Assembly: GCA_029552065.1 (NCBI GenBank)
Contig: JAKPEG010000042.1
Span: 1-64,000 of the forward strand
DNA: 64,000 nucleotides
Source: Actinomycetes bacterium
Lineage (GTDB): Bacteria > Actinomycetota > Actinomycetes > Actinomycetales > Dermatophilaceae
Direction: 5' to 3'
The notes beneath the pieces were generated by a model. That model was not told where the DNA came from and did no database searches. It saw only the letters and a list, made by a program, of their open reading frames with translations. Positions within the stretch are counted from its first letter, which is position 1. The number at the start of each line of letters is the position of its first letter. A program made the translations under genes and the position numbers. Positions 55,643 through 62,843 of this stretch are shown here, one piece after another.

Positions 55643-56940
55643 GTCGAGTGGCACCTGACTTCACCGCACTCGGTTACCACCACGACCCCGTCGACGGCGA
55701 TGTCGCCTCGATCGAGTCGCAGGTGGACTACCTGCGGACTACGGCGGCCCGGGTTCGAGCGGCCCACGACGGACTCGAGGGGGTCCTGCACGGCGACCAC
55801 GTGAGCAAGCAACTCGACACCATCCTCGCCGACGTCACGGCCGTGTCGGGGAAGCTGAGCCTCGTCACTTCGCGCTACCAAGGGGCCGCGGCCGCGCTGG
55901 CCCGCTATCGGGAGGCGCTCGCGCCGATCCAGGTGCACGCCGACCAGTTGGCTCGCGACGCGACGTCGAACCGCAACTACGACGCCACCCATCACGACAC
56001 CGCGCAGTCCTTGTCCCGGCAGATGGCCTCGGCAACCGATCCGGTCACCCACGACCGCCTCCAGGGCGAATTCGACGAGGTGGAACGCCGGCGAAGCGCG
56101 GCGCGCGTTCATGTCCAGGAGGCCAAGGACGAGCTCAGGAAGCTCATCGACTCGCGCAACGCGGCCGCGGCGACGGCCGCCACGGACATCCGCGCCGCGG
56201 CCGATCGGAGCGGCCTCAACGACACCCTCATCGATCACATCAGCAATGCGATCGACCACGTCAAGCAGTTCCTCATGGACCACGCCGATCTGTTCAGCAC
56301 GATCGGGGACGTCCTCGGGTGGATCAGTCTCGGGTTGAGTGTCGCCGCGATCTTCGTGCCCTTCCTCGCTCCGGTCGCCTTGATCGTCGGGGGAATCGGG
56401 GGCGCGTTCAGCCTGGTCGGGGGGATCGGCAAGCTTATGAAGGACGGAGACTGGGGCTCCTTCGCCCTGACCGCCGCCTCCTCGGCACTGTCCTTCCTCG
56501 GCGCCGCCAAGGCCATCAAGGGGGTGGCCAAGATCGTGAAGTTCGGGAAGCTCTCGCTGCCCAAGGCCATGACGGCATTCGGAAGGGGGCAAGGGCAGTT
56601 GGTCAATCGGCTCGGCCACAGCACCGCCCGGCTGAAGGCCTTCCTCAAGCAGGCGACCGGACACACGACCCCGCTGCTCCAACGCGCGTGGGGGGGTTTC
56701 CGAGCGGCGACATCGTTCAAGGCCGCGGTGGACGCTGGGCATCTTGTGGCGGATGCGCGGCTCCTTCGCAAGCTCAGCTTCTCGCCACAAGCCGCGGACA
56801 AGGCTGCCCGCGTGGTCGACCTGACCGTCACGAAGGTCCTGCCCGAGGCCCTCAAACGGGCAGCTGGGTTGCTGCGGCCCGAGCAGCCTCGCCCGGACTA
56901 CTGCACCGAACGCACCTACATGCAGGTGGCCGCGACATGA
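55639..56940 (+). CDS. Putative type VII-secreted protein with hydrophobic hairpin
   Basis: 433 residues, ATG overlapping the previous stop. The N-terminal about 110 residues resemble the putative T7SS-signal domain of actinobacterial toxins (FTALGYHHDPVDGDVASIES, then SRYQGAAAALARYREALAPI) but lack its W.G motif (GVLHGDH instead). A helical coiled part follows to about 210, then a strongly hydrophobic stretch (about 228-270: LGLSVAAIFVPFLAPVALIV) that could form a membrane hairpin, then a basic C-terminal region with no toxin fold I recognise. A candidate effector or pore component. Confidence 0.75.
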   Translation: MSRVAPDFTALGYHHDPVDGDVASIESQVDYLRTTAARVRAAHDGLEGVLHGDHVSKQLDTILADVTAVSGKLSLVTSRYQGAAAALARYREALAPIQVHADQLARDATSNRNYDATHHDTAQSLSRQMASATDPVTHDRLQGEFDEVERRRSAARVHVQEAKDELRKLIDSRNAAAATAATDIRAAADRSGLNDTLIDHISNAIDHVKQFLMDHADLFSTIGDVLGWISLGLSVAAIFVPFLAPVALIVGGIGGAFSLVGGIGKLMKDGDWGSFALTAASSALSFLGAAKAIKGVAKIVKFGKLSLPKAMTAFGRGQGQLVNRLGHSTARLKAFLKQATGHTTPLLQRAWGGFRAATSFKAAVDAGHLVADARLLRKLSFSPQAADKAARVVDLTVTKVLPEALKRAAGLLRPEQPRPDYCTERTYMQVAAT

Positions 56941-57578
56941 AGGCCTTCGACCTCACCGTCCCGCCGGGCTTCGTGCGCTTCGACCTCCCGATCGCCGACG
57001 ACTCCGGGGTTCGTCGCCTCGTTGCCGCGGCGACCCACGGGGCACCCCCGCAGTCCCTCGCAACCATTGCCGGGGGCCTGCACGCGGGGCTCGTGTCGCT
57101 GTTCGCCCAACTGGAGCAAGCCGGCTGCTTCCTCGCCTACACCTGCGCGCCGCACAGCATGCTCGGCCCGGCGCAACCGATGATCACCTTCCGTCCGCTG
57201 GGCGTGGGTGTCTCGGAGGACCCGATGGCCGGCCTGCTCGCGCTGGCCGCCGAGGACCCGACCAGCGAACTGCTCGACATCGAGCCCGCGGTCTGCCTGC
57301 GCAGCACCCGGATCACGGACCTGGACCTCGCCACCGAGCTCCCTCGCCTGCGGGACGAGTTCGACCTGGTCGACCCGGACGGGCGCGCCGAAGGTCTGTC
57401 GATCCACCGCGTCCAGTGCGCCTACACGATCGGCGTGCCGGGGGAGCCGGACAGCTGGTTCCAAGCGGTGTGCGTGGCCAATGTCCCCACGACTGCCGAC
57501 AGCTCGGTCGATCCGGGCCAGGCCGTCGAGATGTTCGACGCGATCCTCTCGACCTTCAGGTGGTGCGACGATGCTTGA
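56937..57578 (+). CDS. Unknown protein, 213 residues
   Basis: ATG overlapping the previous stop (ATGA). I do not recognise a family. It looks globular and cytoplasmic, no signal peptide or membrane helix; notable segments are FVRFDLPIADDSGVRRLVAA, a central Cys-containing strand (FLAYTCAPHSM) and YTIGVPGEPDSWFQAVCVAN. It may share a fold with the next protein, given similar size and ordering of segments. Translational coupling to the putative effector suggests chaperone, immunity or assembly factor. Confidence 0.75.
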   Translation: MKAFDLTVPPGFVRFDLPIADDSGVRRLVAAATHGAPPQSLATIAGGLHAGLVSLFAQLEQAGCFLAYTCAPHSMLGPAQPMITFRPLGVGVSEDPMAGLLALAAEDPTSELLDIEPAVCLRSTRITDLDLATELPRLRDEFDLVDPDGRAEGLSIHRVQCAYTIGVPGEPDSWFQAVCVANVPTTADSSVDPGQAVEMFDAILSTFRWCDDA

Positions 57579-58197
57579 GCTCGACCTTCCGGCTATCGCG
57601 GCGACGCTGCCCGACGACGATGTTCCCCGCTGGTTTGTCGTGCCCCAGGCGGCCGACGAGGCGGAGACGCAGGTCTGGGCTACGGCGATGGCCGAGATCC
57701 TGACCCCCGACTTCGCCGACCCCGACGATCCGGAATCCGCCCGACACCTGCACGCAGTCCTGGAGAGCGCGTGTCGGCAGCCGCGGGTGGAGCCGTTCGA
57801 CCAGCGATTGCTCTACCTGCCCTACGGTGCCAGCACGGGCCTGGTCGTCGATCTGCTCATCGTGCCGGCTGAGGACTCGGAGCCCTCCGCGCAGGCGGCC
57901 CACACCCTTCTCCTTGGCCCGATGGCCGACGGGGCCGAGCCGGTCCTCGACGATCAGGAGCGAGTGATCGGAATGCGGCGGCTTCGGGTGGTGAGCGAGC
58001 CGGGCACCGCCTACTCGCCCGAGGGATCCGCCCCGTTCGCGACCAACCCGGCTGTGTTCTGGAGTGTTCAGCGACGCACTGTCGCAGGAAGGCCCGCCGA
58101 CGTCGTCGCCACGGGAGCGTCGCCGGATGTGGAACTCGCCGCGCTCGGCATGTTCGCCCTCGCCGAAGTGCTTCAGGACGACGCCCTGTTCGAGTGA
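57571..58197 (+). CDS. Unknown protein, 208 residues
   Basis: ATG start, overlapping the previous gene by eight bases. No family recognised. Acidic, globular, no membrane segment; starts with a Pro/Asp-rich loop then VPRWFVVPQAADEAETQVW, and later VVDLLIVPAEDSEP. Similar size and context to the preceding protein make a distant duplicate plausible but unproven. Confidence 0.75.
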   Translation: MLELDLPAIAATLPDDDVPRWFVVPQAADEAETQVWATAMAEILTPDFADPDDPESARHLHAVLESACRQPRVEPFDQRLLYLPYGASTGLVVDLLIVPAEDSEPSAQAAHTLLLGPMADGAEPVLDDQERVIGMRRLRVVSEPGTAYSPEGSAPFATNPAVFWSVQRRTVAGRPADVVATGASPDVELAALGMFALAEVLQDDALFE

Positions 58198-58263
58198 CCC
58201 CACGACCCCGGGCACCACGTCCCGGAGACCCCACCGCAGTTCCCACCACACAAGGAGTGAGTC

Positions 58264-58539
58264 ATGGCCGACATTCAGATCAACTTCGCCGAAGCCAGCG
58301 AGCGGGCCCGCCGGCTCAAGGACAAGGACGAGTTCATCCGGAGCGAGTTGCAGACCCTCAAGTCCGACATCGACTCGTTCCTGCAGAGCGACTTCAAGAC
58401 CCAGAAGTCCTCGATCGAGTTCGGCAATCGCTTCGACGAGTTCAAGACCCAGGCCGACACGGTCATCAACACGCTCACCGAGATGAGCCAGCAGCTGGAC
58501 GCCATCATGGTCGGCTTCCAGCACGCCGACGGTCAGTAG
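58264..58539 (+). CDS. Small WXG100/ESAT-6-like protein
   Basis: 91 residues, ATG with AAGGAGTGAG upstream, the strongest ribosome site in the cluster, suggesting high expression. Two long helices (about 10-40 and 50-84) around a turn, with TLTEMSQQLDAIMVGFQHAD at the end, as in ESAT-6-like proteins. The WxG turn is absent (SIEFGNRF instead), but the C-terminus FQHAD resembles the YxxxD/E export signal with Phe for Tyr. Probably the small helical substrate or co-substrate of the ATPase. Confidence 0.82.
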   Translation: MADIQINFAEASERARRLKDKDEFIRSELQTLKSDIDSFLQSDFKTQKSSIEFGNRFDEFKTQADTVINTLTEMSQQLDAIMVGFQHADGQ

Positions 58540-58562
58540 TCGGTCGCGGGCTGTCCGGGTGG

Positions 58563-58617
58563 GGTGCGTGTCGTGGGAGCCGGTCGCTGCTGCGACCGAG
58601 CACCTACGACACCCACC
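58563..58617. terminator. Two-tier hairpin ending the type VII operon
   Basis: An inner perfect 7-bp stem (58581-58587 with 58592-58598, 4-base loop) sits in an outer stem (58563-58577 with 58603-58617, two mismatches). It lies between the stops of the convergent WXG100-like and response-regulator genes, so it may work in both directions. Confidence 0.65.
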
Positions 58618-58651
58618 CGTCACCCTTCCTGGGCTGCCGGGCGTCCGCTGC

Positions 58652-59338
58652 TCAGCGCTCGGGCAGGCTGCCGGGTGCGGGGAGAATCCCGTCCTCGACG
58701 GCCCGGATGTAGAGGTCCGTCTTGGTATTCGCCGGCCGTCCGGCCAGTGAGTACTTGTTCCGAGCCCGGAGCAGATAAGTCCGTACCGTGTCCTCAGTCA
58801 CGCCGAGTCGGCGAGCCACCGACGTGAGTTTCATTCCTGCGGCATACAGGCGGAGCGCGTCTATCTCCCGGGGGGTGAGGGTCGGCGCGTCCCAGGCTTC
58901 GTCCTGGGAAAGCGCCGCCGCCCACTCCGCCGACAGGTAGGGCTCGCCGCCCGCGACGGTGCGGAGCGCCGCCGCGATCGTTGCGAGGTCCTCTCCCTTG
59001 CTGAGTATGCCGGCCGCGCCGGCTCGGAAGGTCCTCGCCACCATTTGCATGCGGGGGTCTTGGGTGAACAACAGCACGGGCCAGCCGCGATTCACCAACG
59101 TGCGGACGTTCTCGGCAGGGTCGGTGCCGTCGTGCAGCTCGATATCGAGCATCACCAGGTCGACGTCGGCTCTCGCGGCGAGAAACTCCCCGACCGTGCG
59201 CGTGACCGGCCCGACGACGGCCGACGGCAGGTGCCAGCGGAGCCCTTCGGAGATGCCGGCGAGAATGACCGGATGATCATCCACCGCACCGATCCGCAAC
59301 TCCGCTCGACCGCTCGACCCAGGCTGCTTGTTGACCAT
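58652..59338 (-). CDS. LuxR/NarL-family response regulator
   Basis: 228 residues, ATG with AAAGGGGGC upstream. Receiver domain (about 15-130) with acidic pocket D20-D21, phospho-acceptor D65 (VMLDIEL) and K114 (ILSKGED); C-terminal LuxR helix-turn-helix (about 155-215: LTPREIDALRLYAAGMKLTS, VARRLGVTEDTVRTYLLRAR). It is co-oriented with the histidine kinase gene upstream (124-base gap). Targets unknown; the convergent secretion operon and the divergent phosphatase gene are the obvious candidates. Confidence 0.93.
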   Translation of the reverse strand: MVNKQPGSSGRAELRIGAVDDHPVILAGISEGLRWHLPSAVVGPVTRTVGEFLAARADVDLVMLDIELHDGTDPAENVRTLVNRGWPVLLFTQDPRMQMVARTFRAGAAGILSKGEDLATIAAALRTVAGGEPYLSAEWAAALSQDEAWDAPTLTPREIDALRLYAAGMKLTSVARRLGVTEDTVRTYLLRARNKYSLAGRPANTKTDLYIRAVEDGILPAPGSLPER

Positions 59339-59462
59339 GGGTGCCCCCTTTCAGGCCCGGATGGTGATCGCCACCCGCACCAGATCGACAAGGGCAAGTC
59401 TTTTGTCTCGAGGGCTCACCGAACGCGACCTGGCTGTCATCACTTCTGGGGTCATCCCCGGC

Positions 59463-61694
59463 TCACGGCGTGTAGGTCGAACGGCGATTCCCGGGCCGCA
59501 CAGGGTCGAATTCGAGGAAGTCGTCCAAGCCCCCGCCGCCCATGGCTCCACCGTCCGGCCGGCTCACGGTGAGGGTCGCGCAAGCGTGGCGACTCTCGGG
59601 GTGCCAGCGAGCTGTGACTCCGTCACCGGCGTGGGCGGCACGCAAGGCCACCACGAGCTCGGTCCGCAGCGACATCAGCCGGCTGGCCGACACCTCTCGA
59701 TCCGGTGCGTCAGCGCACGGTGTGCCGACCGCGCTCGCCGTCAGGTGGACCTCGACACCACGCTGCCGGGCCTCGGCGACAGATGCGACCACGTCCGGTG
59801 CGAGCAGCGGTCTGGCGACGAGCTGATCCCTGTTGGCGGCCTCGGCCAACTTGGCCCGCTTTCGACGGTCCGCCCCCCATGGCTCGCCCTCGGCGAGGGC
59901 GCGGAGCAAGCTGAGGGTGTCGACGTCCAGGAGCCTCGCGCGTTCCAGGATCGTTTGTTGGCGGGCACGGCTGTTCGCCACCCGCCGTTCTGCCTCGGCG
60001 GCTACTTGGCGTGCCTGCCACAGTCGGGCCCGCGCGCGGGCGAGCGCACGCCAATAGGTCCAGGCCACCCAGGGAAGGAGGACGAGCTGGAGCGACGCCT
60101 CGACGGCATACAGGGCATGCTCGGGTGAATGCCGCCCGTAGCCGCAGACGACTCCGAGTGCCGTGAATCCGCCGAGCATCACCGCCTGTCGCGGGCGTCC
60201 CCGCAAAGCCAGACAAACGAGTACCGGATCGAGCGCCCCGACAAACCACAGCCGCCAACTCTGGCCGGGGGCCGGGGGAACGGTCCAGGCCAGGAACGAG
60301 ACCGCGGCGGCGGCCAGTGCGGGCCCGACGGACATGGACATCCTGCGGCGCGTCGTGTGGGACAGCAGATAGCCCGACACGAAAGCGCAGAGGCCCACGG
60401 AGGTCGGCGGACCCCACGTGAGCCGACCATCCTCGACCAGCCCACCGATCACATGCCATGCCACCCAGCAGGCGCCGATCCACCAGACCCGGGTCCACTC
60501 CTTCGGCGTGAGGAGTGCATCCTGCGGAGCCGGACCTGCCGTCCACGAGAGCGTGACCTCGGTCCCGGCGCCTGGCGCCGACCGGACCGTCGCCGAGCCT
60601 CCGAGCTCGGCGAGGTGGCCGGGCATGGACATCTGCAGGCCGGCCCTGCGGGGGTCGACGGCGGTGGGGTCGAATCCCACCCCGTGATCGCGGATCGATA
60701 CCGTCGCCGCGTGCCTCGACTGGACGACCTCGACGCCAACCGTCCGCGTCTGGGCATGGTTGGCAACATTCGCAAATGCCTCGCCGCAGCAGGCGAGCAG
60801 CGCTCGAACCACCAGCGGCGGTGCCTCGCTTCCGCGATGGCGCAGGCGCAATTCGAGTCCCGCGTCGTCGGCCAGAGCGCGGATTCCAGTGGTGAGCTCA
60901 CCCGTCTTCGACCTGGAAGGGAGCGCAGATGCATTCGTGGGTTCGACTTCCCCGGCGAGACGGACCTGCTCGAGGGCGTCCTCGGCGGTCGCTCGGGCGC
61001 GAGCCAACTGCACCGGGCTGGTCGCTCGTGACCCCAACATGAGGGCGCCGATGATCTTGTCGTGCAGCAGCCGGTCCCACCACGCACGCGCCTGCTCGCG
61101 CTGGACCTCCTCGTCGGCGTCCCGGCGGGCCGCCGACGCCGATCGATCGGCCAACTCGGCCATCTCGTACCACCGACGGATTACCTGTACGGCCGAGTAG
61201 ACCCCGGTCGCACCCAGGGCACAGATCGTCACCTCGACCGCCGCGATACCCCATCCGATCATCGGCACCCGAAGCGCGGCGAAGGAGGCGAGCGTGCACA
61301 GGGTCCACACCCGCGCGATGCGAGGAGCCAGGCACAACGGCGTGAGGCAGACGGCCAGGACGGTCCAGGACATCGTCCACGGCTGATCCGTCGGCGTGGC
61401 GCCCGGACCGCGCAGGAAGGTGAAACAGATGTTCGCCAGGGCTGGGAGCACGAGAAGCGGAAGAACGTCCGACCTCGAGGCCACACGTCGTAGGACCTTC
61501 GTCGTGAGGTGGGCCGTGGCCGTCACCAGGGAAATGAGCGCGACGTAGTTGGGCCACGTTGAGAAATGGTCAAGGAAGGTCCGCCAGGACACGGCCGTCA
61601 ACACCACGCACGCCCAGGCAGCGGCAACGGCGGCACATAGAGTGACGCGAATCACCCAATCCTTCGTCGGTGTGGAACTGCCGGCAATGCTCAT
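59463..61694 (-). CDS. Membrane histidine kinase with duplicated, half-degenerate architecture
   Basis: 743 residues from the ATG at 61694 (AAGGGAAC upstream); the frame runs far upstream but without coding character. Four to five helices (about 15-165), then a NarL-type core with phospho-acceptor His211 (LLHDKIIGALMLG) and an ATPase domain with the N-box AFANVANHAQ, DHGVGFDP and GAGTEVTLSW. Unusually, a second bundle of about six helices (about 425-580) and a coiled coil follow (about 580-620), ending in a cytoplasmic module that resembles the His/ATPase layout but has no His-box, N-box or G-box. The C-terminal half may sense or regulate. Confidence 0.88.
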   Translation of the reverse strand: MSIAGSSTPTKDWVIRVTLCAAVAAAWACVVLTAVSWRTFLDHFSTWPNYVALISLVTATAHLTTKVLRRVASRSDVLPLLVLPALANICFTFLRGPGATPTDQPWTMSWTVLAVCLTPLCLAPRIARVWTLCTLASFAALRVPMIGWGIAAVEVTICALGATGVYSAVQVIRRWYEMAELADRSASAARRDADEEVQREQARAWWDRLLHDKIIGALMLGSRATSPVQLARARATAEDALEQVRLAGEVEPTNASALPSRSKTGELTTGIRALADDAGLELRLRHRGSEAPPLVVRALLACCGEAFANVANHAQTRTVGVEVVQSRHAATVSIRDHGVGFDPTAVDPRRAGLQMSMPGHLAELGGSATVRSAPGAGTEVTLSWTAGPAPQDALLTPKEWTRVWWIGACWVAWHVIGGLVEDGRLTWGPPTSVGLCAFVSGYLLSHTTRRRMSMSVGPALAAAAVSFLAWTVPPAPGQSWRLWFVGALDPVLVCLALRGRPRQAVMLGGFTALGVVCGYGRHSPEHALYAVEASLQLVLLPWVAWTYWRALARARARLWQARQVAAEAERRVANSRARQQTILERARLLDVDTLSLLRALAEGEPWGADRRKRAKLAEAANRDQLVARPLLAPDVVASVAEARQRGVEVHLTASAVGTPCADAPDREVSASRLMSLRTELVVALRAAHAGDGVTARWHPESRHACATLTVSRPDGGAMGGGGLDDFLEFDPVRPGNRRSTYTP

Positions 61695-62057
61695 TTGTCG
61701 TTCCCTTGAATGACCCCCGAACGGTCCAGGCCATACCTGAATCGCTACCCTGGCGGTCAGCCTATCGAGGCGATCAGGGAATGTCCTGACGACTTCCGCA
61801 AGGCGCCGCCCACCCGACGAGCCTCTCCTTCTCGAGGTCAATCTGGTGCCCTCGCACGTGCGAATCGAAGCCGCCGAAAGGTTGTGGCGACAGCGTGGAA
61901 ACTCCGTTGCGCGAAGCACCTTCCTGTCGCGCGGCGGGGTGGGCGGAGGTTCGCGAAGACTGCGCCCGCGCCCGAGGGCCGGTCCCGGGGTCGAGCGCAC
62001 GTGGCCCCACGGCATACCCTTCGAGCTGACGAACTTGACTGGGAGGCGACGAGCACC
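61695..62057. other. Divergent intergenic between kinase and PP2C genes
   Basis: 363 bases between the minus-strand kinase gene and the plus-strand phosphatase gene. It must hold both promoters; I see no consensus -35/-10 pair. One CGGCATAC octamer (62010-62017) and a GGGAGG (62041-62046) serving the phosphatase gene are the only clear elements. No small gene is convincing. Confidence 0.5.
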
Positions 62058-62843
62058 ATGACGACGTCCGGGCTGGCGCTGCGGGCAGGCATCGCGACCG
62101 ACGTCGGGCGGGTGCGCGAGCACAACGAGGACGCGGCCTTCGCGCGCGGCTCGATCTACCTCGTCGCCGACGGGATGGGCGGGCACGCGGCCGGTGAGGT
62201 CGCCAGCGGCATCACCGCGGCGGCGCTCGGCGAGCTCGCCGGACGGGCCGATCTCAAGGTTGCCGACGTCCTCGCCCAGGTGCAGGAGGCCAACGACCGG
62301 ATCCTGCGCACCGTCGTGCAGCACCCCGACCATCTCGGCATGGCGACCACGCTCACCGGGGTCGCGCTCGTCGTCGTGGGTGGCTCGCAGCATTGGGCGG
62401 TCTTCAACCTGGGCGACTCCCGGGTCTACCGCTTCGTCGGAGGCCAGTTGAGCCAGGTGACGGTCGACCACTCCGAGGTGCAGGAACTTGTCGACGCCGG
62501 CGAGATCACCCCCGACGAGGCCCGGACGCACCCGCTACGGCACACCGTCACCCGGTCGCTCGGCCGCGATGTCCTCCCCCCGGTCGACACGTGGCTCTTC
62601 CCGCCGTGCCCTGGGGAGCGGTTCGTCGTCTGCTCCGACGGGCTCACCAACGAGGTGGACGACGCGGAGATCCGCGCGATCCTCGGTGCCGGCGACGACG
62701 CCCAGACGACGGCCCAGCGGCTGGTCAACCGGGCGGTCGACAACGGCGGCCGCGACAACGTGTCGGTCGTCGTCGTCGAACTCGCCGACTTCCCCGCCGC
62801 CGAGGTCGACGAGGACACCACGCCACGCGGCGGCGGCTCATGA
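62058..62843 (+). CDS. PP2C-type Ser/Thr protein phosphatase (second copy)
   Basis: 261 residues from the ATG at 62058 (GGGAGG upstream). All PPM metal motifs are present: EHNEDAAF, VADGMGGHAAGEVA, NLGDSRVYR, CSDGLTNEV and RDNVSVVVVE. No membrane helix. It is a close paralogue of the phosphatase at 34338-35114, including VTVDHSEVQELVDAGEITPD and the following Arg/His-rich loop. Its stop overlaps the next gene start (ATGA), exactly as in the first pair. Confidence 0.94.
   Translation: MTTSGLALRAGIATDVGRVREHNEDAAFARGSIYLVADGMGGHAAGEVASGITAAALGELAGRADLKVADVLAQVQEANDRILRTVVQHPDHLGMATTLTGVALVVVGGSQHWAVFNLGDSRVYRFVGGQLSQVTVDHSEVQELVDAGEITPDEARTHPLRHTVTRSLGRDVLPPVDTWLFPPCPGERFVVCSDGLTNEVDDAEIRAILGAGDDAQTTAQRLVNRAVDNGGRDNVSVVVVELADFPAAEVDEDTTPRGGGS

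Noticed and set aside
33468-58539. Canonical mycobacterial ESX locus
   Set aside because: No EccB, EccD, EccE or MycP, and the ATPase has a FHA domain and EssC-like single-chain layout.
33468-62057. Genomic island with integrase, transposase or att repeats
   Set aside because: No mobility gene, tRNA edge or flanking direct repeat was found; only the motif density drop and duplicated cassettes hint at a distinct history.
61695-62531. Upstream extension of the histidine kinase frame
   Set aside because: It would run antisense to the second PP2C gene; the ATG at 61694 has a good ribosome site and membrane helices start right after it.
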